This document shows positions 17,126 through 25,747 of a DNA stretch of 64,000 bases, one piece after another. The stretch's first letter is position 1. The number at the start of each line of letters is the position of its first letter. The notes under the pieces were generated by a model, which did not search any database, was not told where the DNA came from, and saw only the letters and a program-made list of their open reading frames with translations. The translations under genes and the position numbers were made by a program. This DNA is from Eubacteriales bacterium (GTDB lineage: Bacteria; Bacillota; Clostridia; Christensenellales; Aristaeellaceae). The stretch spans positions 1-64,000 of the forward strand of contig JAQWCW010000004.1 of assembly GCA_028705775.1 (NCBI GenBank), in the 5' to 3' direction.

Positions 17126-18769
17126 TCACTCAGCCCAGTTTTCATTCAGGAACTTGTAGCGCTTTTCGATGAAATCGGTAAGGTACTCCATGTTCGCCTT
17201 GAAGCTCTTGCCTGTGCTTGCCGAGTTGCCGCCGATTGTCGAATAGCCCCAGCGGGTGAAATTCATTTTATAGCTGTCCTCAATTCTTTCCGAATACGAG
17301 GTCAGCGACAGCATTCCGTTTTCCTCCTCGCGAAGCCCCAGCAGTATTTCAAGGGCGGGCTTGAACTCCGCGGCGTATCTTTCCTGCGCCGCCTTTGCGA
17401 ATTCCTCGTGCTTGTATATCGCGGGCTACCAGTAGCTCATGCCCGTTACGCTGTTTGCCCAGAAGCCGCGCGGCTTGAGAACCGCCGTGTTGTGGGAGCG
17501 GGCATAGCTGCCCCATGAACAGTTGAAATCCCATGGCGGGCCTGCAAAGGCGGTGGTGCTTTCGCTGTCCGAGGGCTTGTAGAAGAAAAGGCTGCTCGTG
17601 TTCGAGTCGTAATTCTTGCTGACCTCCTGCACAAGATAGGCGCGCACAAGCGAGGTCATATCCACGTATTCGTAGTATGCCTTGCCGCTTTCATTCACGC
17701 CCGTTGAGGAGAATATAGCGTCCTCAAAGCCTTGTATGAAGCCGGTTATGTAGTCCATTTCCGCCTTGCTTGCGTATTTCGGGCTTTTGATTTCGACGGT
17801 CAGCTTGCGCATTGTGCGGTAGGCGGTCTTTGCCTGCTCGTAGCGAAGCTCCGTTCTGTCAAGCTCAAAAAGGTAGCCGCCCGTTATGTCGGCGGGGCTT
17901 ACGGGAATATCGTAAGCCTTCCAGCTTCCCTTTTTCTTACTTTCCGTTCCGAGCATCGGGTATTCGGAAAGCGGGAGGTCGTTGAGGTCTTCCGTTTCGT
18001 TTTCAAGATTGCGTATGTTAATCCGCGAGTCCTTGATTTCAACCTTTTCGGAAAGCAGATAAAGTCCGCGGTACTCGTTGTTGATGTACAAATCCACCTG
18101 CTGCGATTTCGGAACGTAGTCCATTCCGGCGTAGCGCGCCATATCGAGCGTTATTTCGTTCCTGATTAGCGAATTGTCAATCTGATTGCTGATTAACAAC
18201 CACGTTTTCGCCTTGCCCATTCCGCAAAGCTCCGCTTTGTCCTGAAGCTTTATCTGAAAGCTTTTTTTCTTGAAGCCGAGCGAGGAATTGCCGCGCTTGC
18301 GCATTTCCGTTATGCCGAAGCGGAATTCTTCGCCGCCCGAAAGCATAACCATTTCAGCGCTTTCGCGGTTTTCCTTCGACGCGTCTATGCTGTCAAGGCT
18401 GCCCGACGCGGTGTTTATGAATATCGCGGGTATGTCGGAGCCTTTGAGAATTGTAACATTGTACTGCTTTCCGTTAACCTTAATCTTGTGCTTTTTGCCG
18501 TCGGCATACGCTTCTGCAGACGCGCCGTTTTCGATTGCGTCCCCGTCAATAGTCGCCTTGCTTCCGTCCGCAAACCAAAGGCGGCTTTCAGCGCAGCCGG
18601 GAAGAAAGAAATATCTGCTGCCGGACAAGGTATACCACCCCACGCTTTCGGGCGACGACGCGTCGCTTGAGCCGAACCACATGGGGGTAGACGCCTCGCA
18701 TAAGGCGGGAGCGGCGCAGAGAATCAGCGTAAGCGCCGCAAGAATGACAAGCGCACGGTGTTTTAACAA
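17126..18769 (-). pseudogene. CotH-like kinase gene interrupted by an in-frame TAG
   Basis: Secreted CotH-family protein. The first ORF (447 aa, TTG start after AGGAGG) has a signal peptide, the RGNSSLGFKKKSFQIKL block that binds ATP in CotH kinases, and the metal-site variant PPWDFNCSWGS (usually DFD). A TAG at 17426-17428 (after GMSYW) then stops it. The same frame continues for 99 codons to TGA at 17126 with normal CotH C-terminal sequence (PAIYKHEEFAKAAQERYAAEF). Only the stop interrupts the frame. It is either a recent nonsense mutation, a base-call error or programmed readthrough. The encoded protein, if intact, would phosphorylate a surface or coat protein. Confidence 0.75.
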
Positions 18770-18844
18770 TATACCGGCCTCCTATGAATGTACTGTCATA
18801 TAACGTTTATAATTCGCCATTTTGTCCGTTATCTGCATATTTGC

Positions 18845-18874
18845 TTGACACGGGTAAGCATAAAAGAATAACAT
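18845..18874 (+). promoter_or_regulatory. Promoter of the deoxyinosine glycosylase gene
   Basis: A perfect TTGACA at 18845-18850 is followed at 18 bp by TAACAT (18869-18874). The gene starts about 30 bp further on. Confidence 0.5.
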
Positions 18875-18905
18875 AAGCAGCAAATAACGCCGGAGGCAAG
18901 GAAGA

Positions 18906-19379
18906 ATGCTTACTCAGCCCTTTGCGCCCGTCTTTGACGAAAGCTCGCGCGTACTCGTTCTCGGCTCGTTCCCGTCCGTTAAGTCGCGGGAAAACGGCTT
19001 CTACTACGGTCATCCACGCAATCGCTTCTGGGCGGTAATCGCCGCAATGCACGGCTGCAAAACGCCCTCTGCGGTTGATGAAAAGCTCGCGCTTCTGCAT
19101 GAATGCGGGATTGCACTTTGGGATGTCATCGAAAGCTGCGAAATTACCGGCTCAAGCGATTCAAGCGTTCGCAGCGAAACCGCCGCCGATATTCCCGCGC
19201 TGCTTTTGAAAACGGGAATCACCCGCGTTTACTGCAACGGGGCGCTTGCTCACTCGCTTTACGAGAAGCATATTGCCCCCGCGTGCGGAATTCACGCCGT
19301 CCGCCTTCCGTCAACAAGCCCCGCGAACGCCGCGTTTGATTTGGGCAGGCTTTTGTCTGAATGGCGCGCGATATTATAG
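18906..19379 (+). CDS. DNA-deoxyinosine glycosylase (uracil-DNA glycosylase superfamily)
   Basis: Base-excision repair enzyme of 157 aa that removes deaminated bases (hypoxanthine, possibly uracil). Motifs: VLVLGSFPSVKSRENGFYYGHPRNRFW at the front, ALWDVIESCEITGSSDSS in the middle and the end-loop LPSTSPANA. These match the DNA-deoxyinosine glycosylase group. ATG start with AAGGAAG. Its stop codon overlaps the stop of the convergent DUF4340 gene by 6 bp. Confidence 0.88.
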   Translation: MLTQPFAPVFDESSRVLVLGSFPSVKSRENGFYYGHPRNRFWAVIAAMHGCKTPSAVDEKLALLHECGIALWDVIESCEITGSSDSSVRSETAADIPALLLKTGITRVYCNGALAHSLYEKHIAPACGIHAVRLPSTSPANAAFDLGRLLSEWRAIL

Positions 19380-20876
19380 CCCGAAATCGGTGTTGACCAT
19401 TTTGAACAGGCACACGCCGTTTACATATACCGCATGATGGAGCGCGTCGCACGGAATCAGCTCCACCCTGCGCTCAAGCCCGTTGTAGAAGCGATATACT
19501 ACCGTGTAATCGCTTTGTGCTTCGGGCTTTTCGCCGCTGTAGGCTGAGGTGACTCTTGCCTCCGAAAGAGCCGCGAACGCTTGAAGGAACGCTTCCTCGT
19601 CATGTGCGGCGCCGCCTAAGCGTATTTCGTACTCGTACTGCGGCTTTCCTGCCGCGTCCGTGACGGTTTCGCCGTTTTCGTCCGTTTTTTCGACTATGTT
19701 CACGGCGTAGTTTCGCGCGTTCGCGCCTTCGTAAACGGTAATTTCGTCAACGGCGTCCAGGGATACGTAGAACGGAGCCTGACTGAGATACTGCGCGTCG
19801 CGCGCGCTCAAAAGGTCGCCCATCAGCAGGGAGGAAAGCAGGTATACGTTTTCGCCCTTGTTAACGCGGCAGTAGCGCGTGTAATCGTTTTTGAGCGAGC
19901 CTATTTCAAGCGTCAGCGACGTTTCCGCGTACTCGTCCGTCCGGTATTCGACTTTATAGCCCTCATCGTTCGGCACATACTCGCTGCTTTCGATTTTTCC
20001 GGCGCGCTGATGAACGTATAGGGTGTATTCGGGGTTGTCAAGCCCGTATCTGCCTGCGTTTTCATCGGTAAGCTTATCCTCGAAAAGCGTTACGCGCGCG
20101 GAGGAAAGCGTGTCGAGCAGCGCCCCCGTCCTGTCGATGGCGGCGGGATAGCCCGCCTGCACTACCTCCCAGAAATATACGCTCAGGTAATCCGCGCCTC
20201 CCGTGAGGCGCAAATTGAGCAGAGTTTCATTTCCCTTGCCGGTCAAGCGTATTTCGTCCGCAAGCGTGCTGCTTACGGATATGTTTTCAACCGAATAGAG
20301 GTTACCGCTGCCCGTTTCGTCAATGACGGAGTATAAATCCGCATTGCAAAGGTAAACGTGATTGTCGCCGATAAGCCGAAGAAAGCGCGTTTCCGTTCCG
20401 ATTGCGTAATCGCCAACGATGAAGGAATATTCCCTGTTATCCGTGAGCGTTACTGTCGCTTTCAGCCCGCTTTCGCCAAGCCCGTATTCCTCCCACTCGC
20501 CGTCCGGCTCGTCCGAGCCGATATCGCTCGCGGTAAGGCTCATAACGGAGTAAAGAATATCGTAAAGCCTGTCCTCAAGCACGGGCTCGTTTTCAAGCCC
20601 CGTCAGCTTCAGCCCGTTTTCCGTCCTTGTAAGGCTCAGGCTAACGCTTCCGTTTTTCTCGATTCGGACTGCGTTTATCTCGCTTTCATCGACGCTGTAC
20701 AGCGTTACCGATGAGTCCTCCCTCACGGGCGCTTCGATTGCGGTTTTCTGCCTTCCTGCGAAAAAGTACAGCGCGGCAGCCAGCGCCAGAAGCGCAAGCG
20801 CAATTATAAACCCTATCTGCCGCCCCGAAAGCGCGCGCGGCTTTTTGATGTGCTTTTTTGGCGGGCTGATAGTCAT
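19374..20876 (-). CDS. DUF4340-domain membrane-anchored protein
   Basis: Protein of 500 aa with one N-terminal transmembrane helix (~residues 20-40) and a large extracellular part rich in beta structure. The VTLYSVDESEINAVRIEKNG and later LYDILYSVMSL segments fit DUF4340. It follows the GldG gene with an ATGA overlap, an arrangement common in gliding-type ABC operons, where it is thought to act as an accessory extracellular subunit. Substrate and role are unknown. RBS AAGGAGG. Confidence 0.75.
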   Translation of the reverse strand: MTISPPKKHIKKPRALSGRQIGFIIALALLALAAALYFFAGRQKTAIEAPVREDSSVTLYSVDESEINAVRIEKNGSVSLSLTRTENGLKLTGLENEPVLEDRLYDILYSVMSLTASDIGSDEPDGEWEEYGLGESGLKATVTLTDNREYSFIVGDYAIGTETRFLRLIGDNHVYLCNADLYSVIDETGSGNLYSVENISVSSTLADEIRLTGKGNETLLNLRLTGGADYLSVYFWEVVQAGYPAAIDRTGALLDTLSSARVTLFEDKLTDENAGRYGLDNPEYTLYVHQRAGKIESSEYVPNDEGYKVEYRTDEYAETSLTLEIGSLKNDYTRYCRVNKGENVYLLSSLLMGDLLSARDAQYLSQAPFYVSLDAVDEITVYEGANARNYAVNIVEKTDENGETVTDAAGKPQYEYEIRLGGAAHDEEAFLQAFAALSEARVTSAYSGEKPEAQSDYTVVYRFYNGLERRVELIPCDALHHAVYVNGVCLFKMVNTDFGL

Positions 20877-22339
20877 AAATGCCTCCTTGGCAGCAGAATT
20901 GCAAGCGCGAAAAGCAGCACCGCTATCGGCAGCAGAACCGCAATGATAAGCCCCGGAGTCAGCGCGCCGATTCTGAGCCCCGGGCGCGCGCTCGCTTTTG
21001 AGGCTATGTCGAGCGAAACGCCCCTTTCGCCGAGAAGCGAGCCTACGCTTTGCAGTATGAATTCCTGCGTGTACGTCTGCGAGTAAACAACCGCGTCGCT
21101 GAGCATCGACACGTTTCCGAGGGCGAGAATGTGCGACGGAGCGCCCTCAAAGCGGTATCTTGTGCCTAAAACGGCAAGCGGGAAAGGCCCTGACGGGTCG
21201 CCGTCGGAGCGGCTTGCATAGTTTTCAACGCCCGAATATTTGTGCAGATATGTTCCGCTTCCGCTAATCAGAACGGCGTCCGCGCTCGCTGTGCTTTCGC
21301 CAAGGGCGGAGATTTCAAACGCGCCCGCGCCTGCCATAAGCAGCGTCGTTCGCCCCGTGTCAAGAAGCGTTTTGGTTATTGCCGTTTCCTGCATATACGG
21401 GCGAATGTACGCGGCGTAGCTGCCGTCGTAATCGCCCTGCACGGTTCCGTCCGCAAGCACTATTCCTTCGCGGATTGTAATTCCGTAGGACTCAAGCAGC
21501 GTGTTCAGGTTCGTAAGGTTTGCGGGGTCGGCAAAGCTCCGCGCGAATATAAGGCTTCCGCCGGCTTTCAGGAAATCGTCGAGCTGCAAAAGCTCGTCGT
21601 TTGTTATGTCCTTCTGCGGGGACAGAATCATTAGCAGCTGGTCGGAGGAGAGCATATCGCCCTCGAGCATATCCGTCATCGTTACGCTGTAATTGTTGCT
21701 TGAAAGCAGGCTCACGAGGTTTGTGAACTCGTTTACCGTGTACTCGCCGTGCCCGACCAGAAGCGTAACCGTCGGAACCTCCTCGGCTGTAACGTAGGCA
21801 ATCGCCTCCGTTAGCACCTTTTCGTAGCGGATTGCGCTTGTCGAGTAGGTTTCAAGCTGGCTGTCATAGCTGTATTCGTAGAATTCGGACGCCTCAATAA
21901 CCTTGTAGCGCCCCGTGCTTTCGCAGCTTACGATAACGCTGCCGGTCGTAAGCGTGTCGTCAAGATTGCGCAAAAATTCGCTCAGCAGCCCCGGGCTTGA
22001 CGCAGGCTCGACAATTTCATATCTCACGTGCGGCGTTTTATGCGTGTACGAATCCATTACGCGCAGGAATTTTTCGTCCGTTTCCCCGCGCTGATATATG
22101 ATGTAGATTTTAACGTCGCTGTCAAGCCCCGAAAGTATAGCGTCCGTGTCCTGAGTCTGATAGGTCAGCTCGTTGAAAGAGTTGTCCTTCGTAAGTCCGA
22201 GCGATTTGTCGAGCCTTTCCGCGCCGAGCGCGAAAAGCACGAGCGCCGCTATGACGATTATGCTCAGTATTGCGGCGGACGCTCCGCAGCGCAGCTTTTT
22301 CATTTTCATTATTCGGGAAATCCGGCTTGCTTTTTTCAT
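20873..22339 (-). CDS. GldG-like ABC transporter auxiliary protein
   Basis: Protein of 488 aa: an N-terminal helix (~residues 20-40), an extracellular domain of the GldG/ABC-type uncharacterised group (Gldg family; the DSDVKIYIIYQRGETDEKFLRVMDSY and LVGHGEYTVNEFTNL blocks), and a C-terminal helix before LPRRHL. The start chosen is ATG at 22339, 7 nt after the stop of the permease, with GGGGGAG upstream; an in-frame TTG at 22360 lies inside the previous gene. It forms the transporter with the GldF-like permease and the ATPase upstream. Confidence 0.75.
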   Translation of the reverse strand: MKKASRISRIMKMKKLRCGASAAILSIIVIAALVLFALGAERLDKSLGLTKDNSFNELTYQTQDTDAILSGLDSDVKIYIIYQRGETDEKFLRVMDSYTHKTPHVRYEIVEPASSPGLLSEFLRNLDDTLTTGSVIVSCESTGRYKVIEASEFYEYSYDSQLETYSTSAIRYEKVLTEAIAYVTAEEVPTVTLLVGHGEYTVNEFTNLVSLLSSNNYSVTMTDMLEGDMLSSDQLLMILSPQKDITNDELLQLDDFLKAGGSLIFARSFADPANLTNLNTLLESYGITIREGIVLADGTVQGDYDGSYAAYIRPYMQETAITKTLLDTGRTTLLMAGAGAFEISALGESTASADAVLISGSGTYLHKYSGVENYASRSDGDPSGPFPLAVLGTRYRFEGAPSHILALGNVSMLSDAVVYSQTYTQEFILQSVGSLLGERGVSLDIASKASARPGLRIGALTPGLIIAVLLPIAVLLFALAILLPRRHL

Positions 22340-22346
22340 ATCGCCA

Positions 22347-23057
22347 TCACTCCCCCACAAAGCGGCGGGCGTCCGTCACCCGCACGCATATAAAGAGCAT
22401 ACCCGCTGAGAAAACGAGGAAATAAACCGAGTCCGAAAGCGAAAGCTGACCCATCAGGAAGCCGTCCAGATGCGCGTAAAGGCTGAAGAACTTTGTGATT
22501 CCGGCTATTGCCGCGGAGGAGGTGAGCGCCGTCACCATGTCGCAGCTCCATAAAAGCAGATTGACGAATATGCCCATAACCGCGGCTGAAACCTGACTTT
22601 TCGTCAGCGTGCTTACAAGCAAATCGACGGCAAGAAACGCCATTCCCTGCAAAAGAAAGCCGAGATAGCCAGTCAGCGTTTCGGAAAGGAAAAGCGTTCC
22701 GTATGCGGCTACTATAACAAGGTACGGCGCCGTAAGCAGCAGCGCAAGCGCAAAAACCGCCGCCGCGCTGAAATACTTGCCGAGAATTATGGAGGTTACG
22801 GACTGCGGCGAGGTCAGAAGCAGCTGGTCTGTTTTCTGCCTGCGCTCCTCGCTCATAAGGCGCATCGTAAGCAGGGGGCAGAGGACGAGCGAAAGGAAGG
22901 ATATCTGCTTGAGGAAGGAAAGTACCTCGCCCGAATATGCAAAAAGGTTCGTGAACAGGAAAACAAACGAGCATACGAGCAGGAACACGCCCAAAAACAC
23001 ATAGCCGACGGGCGTATGAAAATAGCTTTGCAGCTCGCGCCTCAGTACTGCTCTCAT
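22347..23057 (-). CDS. ABC-2 permease (GldF-like)
   Basis: Membrane protein of 236 aa with six hydrophobic helices. It starts MRAVLRRELQSYFHTPVGYVFLG, the usual GldF/ABC-2 opening, and has the conserved MRLMSEERRQKTDQLLLTSP loop. The start overlaps the ATPase stop (ATGA), with a GAGGAGG ribosome site. It is the membrane half of the exporter-type complex with the ATPase at 23054 and the GldG-like protein. Confidence 0.85.
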   Translation of the reverse strand: MRAVLRRELQSYFHTPVGYVFLGVFLLVCSFVFLFTNLFAYSGEVLSFLKQISFLSLVLCPLLTMRLMSEERRQKTDQLLLTSPQSVTSIILGKYFSAAAVFALALLLTAPYLVIVAAYGTLFLSETLTGYLGFLLQGMAFLAVDLLVSTLTKSQVSAAVMGIFVNLLLWSCDMVTALTSSAAIAGITKFFSLYAHLDGFLMGQLSLSDSVYFLVFSAGMLFICVRVTDARRFVGE

Positions 23058-23983
23058 GGCTTTTCCTCCTCAGATGCGGTTACGCGCAGGAAGGTTTCCT
23101 CAAGCGAGGTCGCCTGCGACGCAAGCGAAATAAGCGGCATATCGAGCGCAACGAAAAGCCGCCCGAGAACGCGGTATATATCGCACCCCTCGCGGTATTC
23201 GATTTCGAGCCTTGTCGCGCCCTCGCCTAGCTGCTCGCCCGAAACGCTTTTAACCTGCGGAAGCGCGCCGACCCTTTGAATAAGCACGTCGCGCCGCCCC
23301 TGAACGCAGGCGGTAAGCGCGTATTTCGGTTCGTCGTCCTTCCTTTGGTTCAGCACGATTCTGCCGTTGCTCAGGATAATAACCCTGTCGCATATCGCCT
23401 GAATTTCGGACAAAATGTGGCTTGAAATCAGCACGGTGTGCTCGCGCCCGAGCGAGCGAATAAGCTCGCGCATTTCGACAACCTGCTTCGGGTCAAGCCC
23501 GACGGTCGGCTCATCGAGAATAAGCACCTGCGGGTTTCCGCATATTGCGCCCGCCATTCCGACTCTCTGCCGGTAGCCCTTTGACAGATTGCCGATAAGC
23601 CGCTTTCTCTCGCCCGTTATCCCCGTGCGCTCCGTTATTTCGTCTATATGCTTCTTGATGGCTGATTCGCTTACCTCGCGCAGGCGGCAAACGAAGGCGA
23701 GATAGTCGTTTACGGTCATCTCGTCGTAAAGCGGCGGCTTTTCGGGCAGATATCCGATAAGCCTGCGCGCCTCGCGCGGCTCAAGCATAAGGTCATGCCC
23801 GCCCACGCTCACATCGCCGCTGGCCGGCGCCGTATAGCCTGTAATTATATTCAGCGTTGTCGTCTTGCCCGCGCCGTTTCTGCCGAGCAATCCCGCTATT
23901 TCCCCGCTGTCTATCCGGAAGCTCAAATCGCGGACGGCGTAAAGACTGCCATATCGCTTTGACACCCGCTCAAGCGCAATCAT
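23054..23983 (-). CDS. ABC transporter ATPase (GldA-like)
   Basis: ATPase of 309 aa. Walker A GRNGAGKTTT is near residues 37-46, the signature is LSKGYRQRVGMA, Walker B is VLILDEPTVGLDP and the H-loop is LISSHILSEI. The ~90-residue C-terminal extension is typical of GldA/NatA-like exporters. The start is ATG at 23983, 6 nt after AAGGAGG; longer frames upstream have no ribosome site. First gene of a four-gene operon with translational overlaps. Upstream is a 6-bp inverted repeat, ATACGG/CCGTAT (23996-24013), in the leader. Confidence 0.9.
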   Translation of the reverse strand: MIALERVSKRYGSLYAVRDLSFRIDSGEIAGLLGRNGAGKTTTLNIITGYTAPASGDVSVGGHDLMLEPREARRLIGYLPEKPPLYDEMTVNDYLAFVCRLREVSESAIKKHIDEITERTGITGERKRLIGNLSKGYRQRVGMAGAICGNPQVLILDEPTVGLDPKQVVEMRELIRSLGREHTVLISSHILSEIQAICDRVIILSNGRIVLNQRKDDEPKYALTACVQGRRDVLIQRVGALPQVKSVSGEQLGEGATRLEIEYREGCDIYRVLGRLFVALDMPLISLASQATSLEETFLRVTASEEEKP

Positions 23984-24017
23984 TCCCATCCTCCTTATAC
24001 GGACAGTGCCGTATGAG

Positions 24018-24046
24018 CAAAATCCCACAAATGCTATTATACACGA
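24018..24046 (-). promoter_or_regulatory. Promoter region of the Gld-type ABC operon
   Basis: On the minus strand GTGTATAATAG gives a perfect TATAAT about 45 bp before the start. The -35 is weak. The ATACGG-CCGTAT inverted repeat lies between this -10 and the ribosome site. Confidence 0.4.
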
Positions 24047-24173
24047 AAACACCTTACTACGCATGAACGAAGTGTAAACTGCATTTCATGCTTTCTGTCT
24101 GCGCTTTTTGCGCATACATTCCGGCTTTTTTTGCGCGGACTTTGAGAAAATGATTTTCGTTATTTCCAAGCGC

Positions 24174-24203
24174 TTACGGAAACAATGGCGTAAATGGTAT
24201 AAT
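24174..24203 (+). promoter_or_regulatory. Promoter of the 24252 gene pair
   Basis: TTACGG and TATAAT (24198-24203) with an 18-bp spacer, about 50 bp before the first start codon. Confidence 0.45.
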
Positions 24204-24251
24204 ATATGCATGGCGGAGACAGCTTCCGTCAATAATAAGGAGGTAATCACG

Positions 24252-24494
24252 ATGAAAAGAGTAAAGTCGGCGTGCCTTGAGCAAACGCTGCATTTCATTC
24301 TGAATGAGGAAAAGACAGACCATGAAACCGCCGCGGCGCTTGTCGCGGAGGAAGTCGGGCGCTATAAGGAGCAGCTCGAAAAAAGCCGCGTGCGCTATCT
24401 GATTCTGGAGGAAAAGAAGCTTGAGGATGATTCCTATATCATCAAGCTGAAAAAGCAGTATAACCGCCATGACGTAGGCGCATATTTTGATTAA
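24252..24494 (+). CDS. Small conserved protein of unknown function
   Basis: Basic/acidic helical protein of 80 aa (KSACLEQTLHFILNEEKTDHETAAALVAEEVGRYKEQLEK, then YIIKLKKQYNRHDVGAYFD). It looks conserved in Clostridia, but I know no function. The start is ATG at 24252 after AAGGAGGTAATCACG; the longer upstream frame is non-coding leader. It sits 19 bp before the next small gene and is co-transcribed with it. Confidence 0.65.
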   Translation: MKRVKSACLEQTLHFILNEEKTDHETAAALVAEEVGRYKEQLEKSRVRYLILEEKKLEDDSYIIKLKKQYNRHDVGAYFD

Positions 24495-24513
24495 GGCAAG
24501 CGAGGGAACGATT

Positions 24514-24879
24514 ATGGAAATTCTGAATCAGGAGGTTGTCCACCGCAGATTCGGCGCGGGGAAGATTTTGAGCGAAAAGGACAACACAATCACCGTCTAT
24601 TTTGCCGAATACGGGGCGCGCTCATTTATATATCCGGACGCGTTTGATATCTATCTCAAGGCAAAGGACGATGCGTTCGCCGCCTATACCGCCGAAAGGC
24701 TGACGGAAACCAAAAAGCGCGAGGCGGAGCGCGCAGCGGCGCTTACGGAGTATGTAAGGGCGCTTGACGAGGATAAGCAAAGCGAAAAGCGGCTTGCCCG
24801 CGCGGATAAGAAAAAGCCCGCAATCAGGGCGGCGAGCGTAAAGAGCGCCGCAAAGCCTGTACAGGCAGCCGAAAACTGA
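24514..24879 (+). CDS. Small protein with a Tudor/SH3-like N-terminal fold
   Basis: Protein of 121 aa. Residues 1-50 (VVHRRFGAGKILSEKDNTITVYFAEYGARSFIYPDAF) resemble the small beta-barrel at the C-terminus of PcrA/UvrD-type helicases and related nucleic-acid-associated proteins. The remainder is a charged helix ending in an Ala/Lys-rich tail (KKKPAIRAASVKSAAKP). The start is ATG at 24514 after GCGAGGGA. Nucleic-acid binding is plausible but inferred. A terminator follows. Confidence 0.6.
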   Translation: MEILNQEVVHRRFGAGKILSEKDNTITVYFAEYGARSFIYPDAFDIYLKAKDDAFAAYTAERLTETKKREAERAAALTEYVRALDEDKQSEKRLARADKKKPAIRAASVKSAAKPVQAAEN

Positions 24880-24891
24880 ATATGAAGCTTG

Positions 24892-24929
24892 AGTCCCTTG
24901 CGGAAGCGATTCCGCAGGGGGCTTTTTTC
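24892..24929 (+). terminator. Rho-independent terminator
   Basis: The stem CCCTTGCGGAA/TTCCGCAGGG closes a GCGA loop and is followed by GGGCTTTTTT, 15 bp after the 24514 gene. Confidence 0.9.
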
Positions 24930-24973
24930 TGTCGTGACGGCATAACACAAAATTCGCCGCATATTATTCTAGA

Positions 24974-24996
24974 AATATTACTTGACAAGTAATATT
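24974..24996. promoter_or_regulatory. Perfect 23-bp palindrome over the -35 of the GGDEF-RHH gene (candidate operator)
   Basis: Arms AATATTACTT and AAGTAATATT are exact reverse complements separated by GAC. The centre coincides with the TTGACA hexamer (24982-24987), so a protein bound here would block RNA polymerase. The gene it precedes encodes a ribbon-helix-helix domain, so autorepression is the obvious hypothesis. Confidence 0.7.
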
Positions 24997-25010
24997 CGTC
25001 GTGATATCAT
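24982..25010 (+). promoter_or_regulatory. Sigma-A promoter of the GGDEF-RHH gene
   Basis: TTGACA at 24982-24987, a 17-bp spacer and TATCAT at 25005-25010, about 32 bp before the start codon. Confidence 0.8.
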
Positions 25011-25042
25011 TTGCGCATAATAGAAAGCGGGGAGGCTTTTCG

Positions 25043-25687
25043 ATGGAACACCACATGATGGAGACTAAACCCGACAATCCCGTGAACATTGCTCTTGGTA
25101 TGCCGAAAGCAAAGGAGTTCGAGCGCGATTTGACCGCAATGCTCGTTGCCGAGGAAGGCGTCGTGCTAGTAATGCAGGACTGCGACTGCTTCATACGCGT
25201 GAACGATAAGTTCGGCAGGGAGGAGGGCGACAGAGTGCTTGTCGAAACCGGAAAGCACGTCGCCGCGTCCGTCCCTTCTGACGCAAAGGTTTACCGCTAC
25301 GGCGGTGACGCGTTCGCCGTAATTTTCCCTGCCACATATGAGAAGGAGGATGTTTTCCTTCTGATGGAAAAGCTCCGCGCGAGCTATGACGTTACGCTTC
25401 CCGACGGCGATAAAATGACGATTTCAATCGGAATCTCCGCCGCTCCCGAGGACGCGAGCCAGTATAACGAGCTTGTCCGCAAGGCGGAGGGCGCAATGTG
25501 CAGGGGCAAGGTCGCGGGAAGAAACAAGGTGTGCCTTGCCCGCGAGGAAAAGATGGTCGTTAAGACAACGCATTACACAATGGACCAGCTACAGCGCCTT
25601 ACCAAGCTCTCCCGCCGCGAGGGAACAAGCGAGGCTATTCTTCTCAGAGAGGCGTTGGATGGGCTGCTCAAGAAATACGATGTTTGA
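25043..25687 (+). CDS. GGDEF-like domain fused to a C-terminal ribbon-helix-helix DNA-binding domain
   Basis: Protein of 214 aa. Residues ~30-168 follow the diguanylate-cyclase fold: VLVMQDCDCFIRVNDKFGREEGDRVL, YRYGGDAF (GGDAF at 87-91 instead of GG[DE]EF), MTISIGISAAPED and AMCRGKVAGRNKV. Residues ~171-212 (VVKTTHYTMDQLQRLTKLSRREGTSEAILLREALDGLL) match a CopG/Arc-type ribbon-helix-helix. The glutamate-to-alanine change in the signature makes cyclase activity doubtful, so the domain may sense a nucleotide and control DNA binding. The start is ATG at 25043 after GGGGAGG. Its promoter carries a perfect palindrome, which suggests autoregulation. No transmembrane segment is present, so it acts in the cytoplasm. 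Composite repeats follow the stop. Confidence 0.8.
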   Translation: MEHHMMETKPDNPVNIALGMPKAKEFERDLTAMLVAEEGVVLVMQDCDCFIRVNDKFGREEGDRVLVETGKHVAASVPSDAKVYRYGGDAFAVIFPATYEKEDVFLLMEKLRASYDVTLPDGDKMTISIGISAAPEDASQYNELVRKAEGAMCRGKVAGRNKVCLAREEKMVVKTTHYTMDQLQRLTKLSRREGTSEAILLREALDGLLKKYDV

Positions 25688-25747
25688 GGAGCCTGCTTAG
25701 ATAGCGCCCCTCGCGGTGTCGATTTCGCCTGATTGGTGAAATAGCTC

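Noticed and set aside
17426-17428. TAG read as an amino acid (recoded amber)
   Set aside because: Several genes here, such as those ending at 13634, 34567 and 37450, use TAG as an ordinary stop, and no pyrrolysine genes are seen.
24252-24494. Assignment to the IreB (UPF0297) family
   Set aside because: Size is similar but the sequence does not match the IreB pattern.
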